Below, piece after piece: positions 1-7,100 of a stretch of 8,144 nucleotides of DNA. The stretch's first letter is position 1; every line of letters starts with the position of its first letter. Made by a program: the position numbers and the translations under genes. Below the pieces are notes generated by a model, which worked only from the letters and a program-made list of their open reading frames with translations, searched no databases and was not told the DNA's origin. Location of the stretch: positions 1-8,144 of the forward strand of contig CANQHT010000053.1 of the NCBI GenBank assembly GCA_947623705.1. Reading direction: 5' to 3'. This stretch comes from an uncultured Bacilli bacterium. GTDB lineage: Bacteria > Bacillota_I > Bacilli_A > RF39 > UBA660.

Positions 1-144
1 TAGAAATCAAATGGAAATCTTAAAGAATAATAATGGAATAAAGGAATTAGAAAATATTGATAAATATTTAATTGAAACTAAATGAATATTTGTAATTTAG
101 AAAATACACTTGCATATTGGCAAAACAATATGTTCACAAGATAA
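1..144 (+). other. remnant small reading frames at the left edge
   Basis: A frame open from the left edge ends at TGA (83-85). From its only ATG (11) it would encode 24 residues, so it may be the 3' end of a gene that starts outside the window. Its last codon overlaps ATG 82 in an ATGA arrangement. The second frame has 20 residues (MNICNLENTLAYWQNNMFTR) and stops at TAA 142-144. The ATGA overlap is typical of operon genes, but both frames are too short to trust, and the DNA just downstream is clearly decayed. I recognise neither. They may be broken pieces of the same lost operon as the 161-460 pseudogene. Confidence 0.25.
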
Positions 145-160
145 GGAGAGAATATTAAAA

Positions 161-460
161 GTGGAACCATTATATCGTGTAACATATAATAATTAAGGAA
201 TTTATAATGAATTAAAAAAAAGCAGTAAATAAAGATACTTTACTATCTTTAAAAGAAATAAATTGGTTACCAAAACCACCAACGTATGCTACTGAAAATA
301 GATCTTATTTCACACAAAAAGGTTTTGAAATATTTAATAAAGAAACATTAACTATAATATATCAATATTTAGATAAAAAAATATTAAGGTTGAAACATTT
401 GAAAAAGTTGAAAATATTATATATTCTGATGATTATCAAATAGTTGCTGAAAATAAATAA
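161..460 (+). pseudogene. decayed gene of unrecognised family, one stop and two frameshifts
   Basis: Three consecutive frames join into one protein of about 100 residues. It starts at GTG 161, with AAGGAG at 143-148, and begins MEPLYRVTYNN. A TAA follows at 194-196, then GIYNELKK. At the A-run 214-221 the frame shifts and continues through NWLPKPPTYATENRSYF and TQKGFEIFNKETLTIIYQYL. Near 375-388, another A-rich stretch, it shifts back and ends KVETFEKVENIIYSDDYQIV...ENK with TAA 458-460. The composition (LYRVTY, WLPKPP, SYFTQKGF) looks like genuine protein and not chance translation. I do not recognise the family. The two shifts cancel, but the additional stop argues for decay and against programmed frameshifting. 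A terminator lies 100 bases downstream. Confidence 0.55.
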
Positions 461-478
461 CAAGTTGTTATGTATTTG

Positions 479-542
479 GCAAGGAAACTTGCATAAAATA
501 AAAAAAGGGAACATTCAGTTTTAGCGAGTTGAATGTCTACCC
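479..542 (+). other. two hairpins upstream of a terminator, possible structured RNA
   Basis: Positions 479-492 form a 5-bp stem GCAAG/CTTGC closed by a GAAA tetraloop, a GNRA-type loop. Positions 511-536 form a 7-bp stem ACATTCA/TGAATGT around a 12-base loop, flanked by GGG (507-509) and CCC (540-542), which could extend the helix beyond a small internal loop. A short palindrome CAAATT-G-AATTTG follows (542-554), then the terminator at 559-592. I match this to no known riboswitch consensus and see no dedicated promoter. It could be the 3' end of the decayed upstream transcript or a small RNA. Confidence 0.25.
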
Positions 543-558
543 AAATTGAATTTGAGTG

Positions 559-592
559 AGCACTTATTCTAGTGAATGAGTGTTATTTTTTT
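559..592 (+). terminator. intrinsic terminator after the decayed left-end unit
   Basis: There is an 11-bp stem, 559-569 with 574-584, including two G-T wobbles. The loop is TAGT (570-573). Position 585 is A and 586-592 are seven T. It ends the transcript of the left-end remnants and isolates the promoter at 652-660. Confidence 0.8.
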
Positions 593-651
593 AAATAAAT
601 GTAAAGTTAAAGACTATTTTGAATAGAAATATAGGTTTAAAATTTTAAATA

Positions 652-660
652 TGTTATAAT
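652..660 (+). promoter_or_regulatory. extended -10 promoter of the transglutaminase-like gene
   Basis: TATAAT at 655-660 is a perfect -10 box, preceded by the TGn extension at 652-654. No good -35 lies 16-18 bases upstream, as is common for extended -10 promoters. The expected start point near 667 leaves a short leader with the ribosome site AGGAGG at 675-680. Confidence 0.7.
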
Positions 661-686
661 TAAATTGAAAATACAGGAGGTATATT

Positions 687-2420
687 ATGGAAAATTTAAC
701 TCCAGAACAAGTGCTAGAAGAATATCCTTATTTGAAAGATTTGGTAAAATTTACTCTTTTTAGATCTAAAGATGAGATAGAAAAAATTGTAAATAGTGAA
801 AAAATAAAAATAGATAATGAAGAAGTTAGTGTTCTATTTCTTAAAAAAATATTACAAGATGATGATTATTATGAATATGCTAGAAAATTCTTTAATAATG
901 AGATAAATGACTTTCACGTTAATTATATTATTAATGGTGATACTGGCAGAAGTGTCTACTATACAAAATCGGAAATTATTAAAGGTATAGAACAACTTTT
1001 AGCAACAAATAAATTAGTTTTACAACCGGGAGAAATGCAAAAATATACTAAACTTAAAGAATGCATAACTTTTAGTAAATTTGTCGAAAATAATCAAGAT
1101 AATAATTATAATATTGATATAGATGGAAAAAACTATTCTATTCCTTTTAAATATATTGTTTCTTTTATGTTATTATCAGAAGAAGAATTTGCTAAATTAT
1201 GTAGTAATGAAGAAATACAAAGTATTAATAATATTCCTAAAGAACATTTTATATATGCGGCTTATAAATTTTTTAAAGAAAATAATGTTTTAGATGAATA
1301 TCTTATGCCATCTGTAGTAATAGAAAAATATAACGCGATTAAGTCTTTGCAAAAAATTGATTTACAAGCAATTAATACGCATTTAGAAACAGAAGATTCT
1401 AAATTTAAAGATGCGCATCTTAATCCCGAGTTAGAAAAAGCCATAATGCTAGGAATGCCAGAAGATGCTAGTGATTTAGAGAAAGCGATATATATTTATA
1501 TAAAGATGTGTAAAATTTTAACTTATGATGAGGAGTATTATGCTGTTAATCAAAAAGGAATTGCTGCAGAAAAACATAAAAATGTTAATTATGTTTCTAA
1601 TATAACTCCTAGTAATAATAAAATTGTTTGTTTTGAATTTAATTTAATCTATTCTAAGCTTTTAGATAGTTTAGGTTTAAAGTTTAAAAGTCATTATAAA
1701 AATATGGTTGATGAGGCATATGGTGAAGGACATGCCAATTTAGAATTTAGAAGTGGTAAATATTTAGTTCGGGCTGATTCTGTTACTTCTATTCTTCAAG
1801 GGGATATATTACAAGCCAAATTAAATCAACCTTTAGTAGGGTTGAACTGTATTAATCAAAATAACAATACGCAAGAAGAATTTAAAAAAGCTGTTTCTAA
1901 AATGTATGAACTTATTGCTAAGCAAGAAAGAGAGACAACAGAAAAATTAGCTGTTGAACATATTCAAACTTTTGATGAATTAATGAGTGAATATGTAAAA
2001 ACTACTTCAAATTATAAAGAAGTTGATTTAAATGAAAAGTTAGCCATCTTAATTGAAAAAGTAAATGCTACTAAAATGGTGGGAATAGATTCTTTATCCT
2101 ATGTTTTACAATTAAGAAAAATATTATTTAATGAACAAGAAAGACAAAATAATATTAGAGTATCCATTATAAGAAATAATGAACCATTTGATTCGGAAAA
2201 AGTGGCTATGGCTAGTGCTATTTTTACTTTAAATCTTCAAAGTTTTACAGAAAATCCTAATGAAAATATATATTATTATTTTAATCCCAATATGGATTTA
2301 CTACCTATTTCCAAAGAAGAGTTACAAGAAAAATTTAATAATGGGGTATTTGAATATGTTGAAAAAGATGATCCAAGAATTCCAGGAATAATTGAAGTTG
2401 GAGGAATAAAGAAATGTTAG
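687..2420 (+). CDS. transglutaminase-like (papain-fold) cysteine protein, 577 residues
   Basis: AGGAGG (675-680), six bases before the ATG, fixes the start. The predicted core lies at about residues 265-370: Cys315 in the helix-like stretch VCFEFNLIYSKLLDSLGL, His349 in GHANLEF, and Asp364 in YLVRADS. This order and spacing are those of the transglutaminase-like superfamily, whose bacterial members are mostly cysteine proteases or amide-bond-handling enzymes. The roughly 260 N-terminal residues and the 200 after the core (charged, helical) match nothing I know. There is no signal peptide or membrane segment, so it is probably cytoplasmic unless exported by a non-classical route. The last codons overlap the start of the next gene by 7 bases, so the pair is co-transcribed and probably translationally coupled. 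The substrate cannot be told from the sequence. The fold call is fairly secure, the enzymatic role is inferred. Confidence 0.7.
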   Translation: MENLTPEQVLEEYPYLKDLVKFTLFRSKDEIEKIVNSEKIKIDNEEVSVLFLKKILQDDDYYEYARKFFNNEINDFHVNYIINGDTGRSVYYTKSEIIKGIEQLLATNKLVLQPGEMQKYTKLKECITFSKFVENNQDNNYNIDIDGKNYSIPFKYIVSFMLLSEEEFAKLCSNEEIQSINNIPKEHFIYAAYKFFKENNVLDEYLMPSVVIEKYNAIKSLQKIDLQAINTHLETEDSKFKDAHLNPELEKAIMLGMPEDASDLEKAIYIYIKMCKILTYDEEYYAVNQKGIAAEKHKNVNYVSNITPSNNKIVCFEFNLIYSKLLDSLGLKFKSHYKNMVDEAYGEGHANLEFRSGKYLVRADSVTSILQGDILQAKLNQPLVGLNCINQNNNTQEEFKKAVSKMYELIAKQERETTEKLAVEHIQTFDELMSEYVKTTSNYKEVDLNEKLAILIEKVNATKMVGIDSLSYVLQLRKILFNEQERQNNIRVSIIRNNEPFDSEKVAMASAIFTLNLQSFTENPNENIYYYFNPNMDLLPISKEELQEKFNNGVFEYVEKDDPRIPGIIEVGGIKKC

Positions 2421-2638
2421 AAAAATTAAAAATGCTTAATAATAAATTAATAGAATTAAATGTTAATAATGTGGAAAATTTAAAAAAATATGAGTTAATT
2501 CAAAAAATCTTAAGTGATGATAAATGCTTTTTTAAAATGGAAATAGAGTATGCTTATGCTATTTTACGGGATTTAGGAATAGAAGAGAGTGATTTAAAAA
2601 AAGTCTATATGGAATTAATCGATGTTAAAAATGCTTAA
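2414..2638 (+). CDS. small helical protein coupled to the transglutaminase-like gene
   Basis: A 74-residue acidic/lysine-rich protein predicted to be all helical (MLEKLKMLNNKLIELNVNNV, later EIEYAYAILRDLGIEESDLK). It has no signal peptide or membrane segment. The start is supported by GGAGGA at 2400-2405, eight bases before the ATG, inside the end of the preceding gene. The ATG lies within the final codons of that gene (ATGTTAG), a classic coupling arrangement that implies similar production of both proteins. I do not recognise the family. The overlap and small size would suit an inhibitor, adaptor or immunity partner of the 577-residue protein, but that is inference only. No obvious terminator follows within the 100 bases to the next gene. 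Confidence 0.7.
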   Translation: MLEKLKMLNNKLIELNVNNVENLKKYELIQKILSDDKCFFKMEIEYAYAILRDLGIEESDLKKVYMELIDVKNA

Positions 2639-2662
2639 AATGTTTTGAATATGTTAAGTGAC

Positions 2663-2691
2663 TTGTCAAGAAATAGTTTTTATGGTATTAT
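2663..2691 (+). promoter_or_regulatory. promoter of the permuted NlpC/P60-like gene
   Basis: TTGTCA (2663-2668) and TATTAT (2686-2691) are 17 bases apart, each with one mismatch to consensus. TGG (2683-2685) supplies an extended -10. The expected start point is near 2698. The seven bases TTGTCAA occur at 2663-2669 and again at 2696-2702, exactly 33 bases apart, so one copy covers the -35 and the other the start point. That placement is operator-like, though it may be chance in AT-rich DNA. Confidence 0.65.
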
Positions 2692-2742
2692 TCATTTGTC
2701 AATTTTAAAATTAATAATCAATTTTATAAAAGAGGACTATTT

Positions 2743-3267
2743 ATGAAAAAGATATATATAATTCAAATGCATACTTATACAATTCCAGCTAGGTTTATTA
2801 AACTTTTTACACGTTATAATTACAGTCATATTGCTATTTCTTTTGATAAGAAATGTCATAAAATTTATAGTTTTGGTCGAAGAAAATATAATTCTGTTTT
2901 CGATGCCGGTTTTGTTGAAGAACATAAGAATGGTAAGTTTTTTAAAAAGTTTAAAGAAACTTCTTGTCGCATATATGAATTATTAGTAACAAATGAACAA
3001 TATAAAAATTTAAAAGATAAAATCTTATATATGAAAAAGCACGAAGAATTATTTAATTATGATTACTTTGGCATATTTTTAAGATATTTTAAATTACCTA
3101 TTATATTTAAAAATCGTTATGTATGTAGTTATTTTGTGGCTAAATTATTAGAGGAAGCCGGTATTTGGAAACTTCCTAAACAAAGTTATTTTATTTTACC
3201 TAAAGATTTTGAAAAGCTAGATAATATAATCGAGATTTATTCGGGAAAATATGTGCATTATAAGTAG
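2743..3267 (+). CDS. permuted NlpC/P60-like (YiiX/YebB-type) cysteine hydrolase, 174 residues
   Basis: AGAGGA at 2731-2736, six bases before the ATG, supports the start. The pattern is a circularly permuted papain fold, in which the histidine comes before the cysteine: His29 in YNYSHIAISFD and Cys128 in RYVCSYFVAKLLEEAG. The segment KIYSFGRRKYN (about residues 40-50) followed by GFVEEH is typical of a widespread, mostly uncharacterised Firmicutes family of this length. Relatives of the fold act as hydrolases or acyltransferases on peptides or lipids; the substrate here is unknown. It has no signal peptide and probably acts inside the cell. It has its own promoter at 2663-2691, so it can be expressed apart from the two genes upstream. 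The fold call is fairly confident, the activity is not. Confidence 0.7.
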   Translation: MKKIYIIQMHTYTIPARFIKLFTRYNYSHIAISFDKKCHKIYSFGRRKYNSVFDAGFVEEHKNGKFFKKFKETSCRIYELLVTNEQYKNLKDKILYMKKHEELFNYDYFGIFLRYFKLPIIFKNRYVCSYFVAKLLEEAGIWKLPKQSYFILPKDFEKLDNIIEIYSGKYVHYK

Positions 3268-3330
3268 TAGGCAGATGTAATTAGAAAGAATAATAATTCA
3301 ACATAAGATATAGGGAAAGGAACGATTATA

Positions 3331-3570
3331 ATGTATTATGCAAATAATAGATATCCCATGAATAGACCTAACTATAATTATAATAATGACCGCTTCTTTT
3401 TGTTGCCATTTTTAGGGGGAGCTTTAATTGGTGGAGCAGCAGTGGGCTTAACGAGACCAAGACCAATTTATAATGTAGCACCAAATCAAAACCCTAATTT
3501 TAATCCTTATATGCCTTATGGTAATTATAGTTATAGTTATTATTATCCAACATATCCTCGCCCATATTAA
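3331..3570 (+). CDS. small Tyr/Asn/Pro-rich protein with one hydrophobic segment
   Basis: 79 residues, of which about half are Tyr, Asn or Pro (15, 13 and 12 by hand count). A polar N-terminus (residues 1-21) is followed by a Gly/Ala-rich hydrophobic stretch FFLLPFLGGALIGGAAVGL (22-40), then an Arg-Pro-Arg-Pro turn and a repetitive tail of Tyr, Pro and Asn that ends YPTYPRPY. The ribosome site AAAGGA (3316-3321) is nine bases before the ATG. Small Firmicutes proteins of this build are often membrane- or envelope-associated, and some resemble coat proteins, but none is a confident match. The tyrosine-rich tail could be prone to cross-linking or self-assembly, which is inference. A terminator follows immediately. 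No strong promoter of its own is visible, so it may be read through from the 2743 gene. Confidence 0.65.
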   Translation: MYYANNRYPMNRPNYNYNNDRFFLLPFLGGALIGGAAVGLTRPRPIYNVAPNQNPNFNPYMPYGNYSYSYYYPTYPRPY

Positions 3571-3601
3571 AATTACAACCGTAAAAAGTTGTAATTTTTT
3601 T
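3569..3601. terminator. bidirectional terminator between convergent operons
   Basis: An 11-bp perfect stem, 3569-3579 with 3588-3598, has an 8-base loop at 3580-3587. On the plus strand it ends in a run of T (3595-3601). On the minus strand the complementary A-run before the stem supplies a T-rich tail. It starts at the last base of the 3331-3570 gene's stop codon and touches the sortase stop codon, so both operons can share it. Confidence 0.85.
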
Positions 3602-4172
3602 ATATTTCGACACTTACTAATTTAGCATAAATGACAATTTGTTTAGTTTTATCTTTTTGATTACAAGTTGTTAAAACGAGAGTAGTGGCATAAGTTTCAT
3701 AAATTTCTAAAGTTCCATCTTTAAGGATATTTTGAATATCATATATTTGATAATGATAAATACTATTATTGTAATAAATATTGACTTCATCATTAACATT
3801 TAGATTATTTAAATCTTTAAAATAAGAGCGAGGACTATTACCGGAATGGGCCGCGATTACAAGCAAGTGATTATCCTTATTAGGCATCGTAGAATTATTT
3901 AAAATTTGAATATTTTTATTAATATTGTTATCGGGATCATCAATATTTAAAAATCCTTTTTGGAAGTTTAATTTGGGTATTTCTAAAACTCCTAGATAAT
4001 TTGGTGAAACATCCTTGTAATTATAAGATTCTTTCTTTTGCGATATTTCAAAATAATTAGTAAGCATTTCCTTAGCATTTTTTTCAAGAATATAATAGTA
4101 AAGATGAAAACTGGTAAAAATAAGAGTTGTAGTTATGATACATAATATTCCTAATTTAGTGTTTCTTTTCAT
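3600..4172 (-). CDS. sortase, 190 residues, with Gln at the catalytic Arg position
   Basis: A membrane-anchored transpeptidase that joins sorting-signal proteins to the cell wall. Residues 8-28 form an uncleaved N-terminal membrane anchor. The catalytic domain runs from about residue 57 (YLGVLEIPKLNF) to the end. His109 in IAAHSGN and Cys170 in TLVLTTC are the expected pair. The arginine usually found about eight residues after the cysteine, just before a hydrophobic strand, is Gln178 here (TCNQKDKTKQIVIYAKL), with lysines at 174, 176 and 177. The length is near the short end for sortases and the gene is intact. It overlaps the adhesin by 17 bases and is downstream of it, so the adhesin is the likely substrate. 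A weak AGGA lies inside the adhesin end, so translation probably depends on coupling. The class cannot be assigned safely. Confidence 0.9.
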   Translation of the reverse strand: MKRNTKLGILCIITTTLIFTSFHLYYYILEKNAKEMLTNYFEISQKKESYNYKDVSPNYLGVLEIPKLNFQKGFLNIDDPDNNINKNIQILNNSTMPNKDNHLLVIAAHSGNSPRSYFKDLNNLNVNDEVNIYYNNSIYHYQIYDIQNILKDGTLEIYETYATTLVLTTCNQKDKTKQIVIYAKLVSVEI

Positions 4173-7100
4173 AAATTAATCTTATTCCTATCATTAACAT
4201 AAAAATGGAAAAAATATTTAACCATAAATTACTATTATCACTAGTTTTAGGCACATTAAATATTCTCGGTTTTGGTACCTCGTGATTTGGCACTTCCACT
4301 GTTACAACTTCGCCATTTTCTTTGATGGTAAAAGGTATTTGACCAGAATTTAACAGATATCCTTCTGGTGCTTTTGTTTCTATTAAATAGTATTCCCCAT
4401 ATGTTAAATCATTAATTATTAACTCGCCATCTGAATTAGTTATCCCGGTTGTTATTAAATTGTCATTTATATCATACAAAGCAAATTCACTATTTGGAAG
4501 TAATTCTAAAGTATCATAATCCGTTTTAATAATTTTTAAAGTACCTTTAATCTTTTCATCTAATAATTCAATATTAATAGTGTCATCTATATTTTCTACT
4601 TTAAAATTAATTTTATCAGAATAAAGATTATAACCTAAAGGAGCATTTCGCTCAATTAAATAGTAATCCCCATATTCTAAATCAAGAATTATTTGGCCAT
4701 TTTCATCCGTTTTGCCAGTATATACTAATTCATCATTAAGATTATAAACCCATATTTCGGCATCTTTTAATAATTCTTTGGTATCTTTATCTTTTTTAGT
4801 TATAACTACTTTATTAGTAATTAATTCATTTTCTAAAGTTACTTTAACTACTTCGGCATTATTTTGAATATTAAACCAAATTGGTTCGGTATTTTTTACA
4901 TATCCTAAAGGAGCCGTTTTTTCCATTATGTAATATTTTCCATAACGTAAATTATCAATTGTTATTGTGCCATCATCTAAAGTCTTACCTTGATAGATTA
5001 ATTCATCATTTGCATTATATATCGCAATCTCGGTATTTGCTAAACCTAAATCAGTATCTTTTTTAATCTTTTTAAATTCTAATGTACCCAAGATTGGTTC
5101 ATTAATGAGCTCTAATTCAACAGTTTCTTTATTTTTGGTAATTGCAAATTCTATTTTTTCTGGATTTAATACATAACCATTCGGAGCTTCTTTTTCTATC
5201 AAATAATACTTTCCATAACCTAAATTACTTAATGTTAATAAACCATCTTTATCCGTATAACCTGTATAAACTAGATTATCATCAATAGTGTAGACCTCAA
5301 TTAAAGCATTAGCTAAATTATTATTTAAGTCATCCTTTTTTCTTAATTTTAATTCACCTTTGATTAAATTATTTGTGAGTGTTAAATCTTTATAAACTAT
5401 TTTGGTATATTGATCTTGATAAGTAATTTTAAAATCATATTCCTTAGTATCTAAAATATAACCATCTAAAGTTTTAATCTCTTTTAAATAATAATTACCT
5501 AAGTATAAATTTGCAATTTTTATTTGGCCATTTTTAGTTTCATAAGTATTTATTAAAGTACCTTTACTATATTTTAATGTCCCATCCCCACTGTAAATAT
5601 TATTTTTAGCATATAATTCATAAGTAACACCATCAAGAGGAATTTCTTCATAATAAATATTATTATCTTCTATTGCCATAATTTCGCCATATTTTGTAAT
5701 ATTTACTTCTCCAAAAACTTCTTCATTAGCAAAATTAACCACAAATATTTTACCTAAGTCCTTATCTTGTTGAAAAGCACTATCTTTATTTATCGTAAAT
5801 GTTAATGGTTCTTTATTCCATAAATAGCCTTTAATTTTTTGATCAACTTCTTCTAGAGCATAATTGCCATAAGGTAGTGGTTCCGGAGTAGTGAAGATGC
5901 CATTTTTAGTTTCATAGACACATATTTTTTTATTAGTGGGATAAGTAACTTGTTGACAAACATATTCATTAGTATCCGTATTTTTTATTTTAAATTTAAT
6001 ACCATCTAGAGGAATAATCTTTTTAGTTTGACTATCTATTTTATTAACTTGTAAAGTAACTTCATTGGCTTCTTTATTATTAGTAAGAATTTTTGTGATT
6101 TTATTAGGTGTATTTTCATCAATAGTTATTTCAAAATCAGGAACTTTTTCATAACCTTCTACAACATCTTTTTGTTTTACAATGTAAGTACCATAGGGTA
6201 GATAGAGACTTAAATAACCATCACTATTAGTTTTTATACTCGTTTGTAAAGTATTCTTACTCTTTAAATAAAATTCAAAAGTAATATTAGGTTCCGGGGT
6301 TATTTCGCCCGTTTTACCATCACTTAAATATTTATAAATTTCCACCTTTCTTTGAATTGGTGTTTCGTAAACATTTATTTTAGCTTTAGATAAATTTTCC
6401 GTTACTTTAATTGAAGGTTTATCGGAGTCGATTAAGTAACCGCGACTGGCTTTTATTTCTTTAACAGAGTAAGTATCCGGACCAGGTAAATCATAGTAAG
6501 CCATCCCATTTGCATCAGTTACTAATTCCGTTAATTTTTCATTTTTACCATTATATAGTTCATAAACGGCTCCTTCTAAAGTTCCATCTCCTTGAGGTGT
6601 CTTTTTAGTGGTAATATCATATTTAGACAATTCAAATTTAATCGTTTTACTAGTAACATTAACTGTTGCAATTACCTTATTAGTTAAACCAAAATAACCC
6701 ATTTTTTGAGTTTCAATTTCTTCATCAACAAATAGAGTAGAAGCATTTTCTGTATAAGTTTTTTTGATTAAATTAATTTGAATATTCCCACCAACCTTAG
6801 GTTTAACATATAGAGTATTCCCGTCGATATGCGTATCAACTTGAGAATTTTCTTGAACTATAAACTCGGATAAAATATTATTATTATCGGTAAATTTAAC
6901 TTCCTTATTAACAAATGTTTCTTTTGTTGCATTGTTAAATGATGGCTTGTCATAATGCTTGGCAATCAAATTTTCAATTTCTTGTTTTTCAGTATTAACA
7001 CTTATTGGTGTTCCTCCTCCTGATCTTTCTGTCCAAAATTCAACAGTTTGCGGACCAGTTGTCTCCCAAATTAAGGCTTGGGTAGCCATGCGATATTCTT

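Noticed and set aside
161..460. Programmed ribosomal frameshifting to make one protein
   Set aside because: Two shifts and an in-frame TAA would all have to be bypassed, and no stimulatory structure is evident. Decay is the simpler reading.
479..592. Riboswitch controlling the 577-residue gene
   Set aside because: The hairpins lie upstream of a terminator and of the gene's own promoter at 652-660, so they are not in its leader, and no known aptamer consensus was recognised.
1262..1444. Minus-strand frame of 60 codons inside the transglutaminase-like gene
   Set aside because: It lies wholly antisense to a well-supported gene, has no good ribosome site and no recognisable pattern.
2737..2925. 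Minus-strand frame of 62 codons over the start of the NlpC/P60-like gene
   Set aside because: It is antisense to a gene with a clear promoter, ribosome site and family motifs.
4881..5066. Plus-strand frame of 61 codons inside the adhesin
   Set aside because: It is antisense to the B6 domain coding sequence; its hydrophobic look comes from the complementary codon pattern of the repeats.
5920..5958. Second thioester at Cys495 (VCQQV)
   Set aside because: It is inside a Cna_B-type domain and lacks the YCIEPG and TQALIWE elements of a thioester domain.
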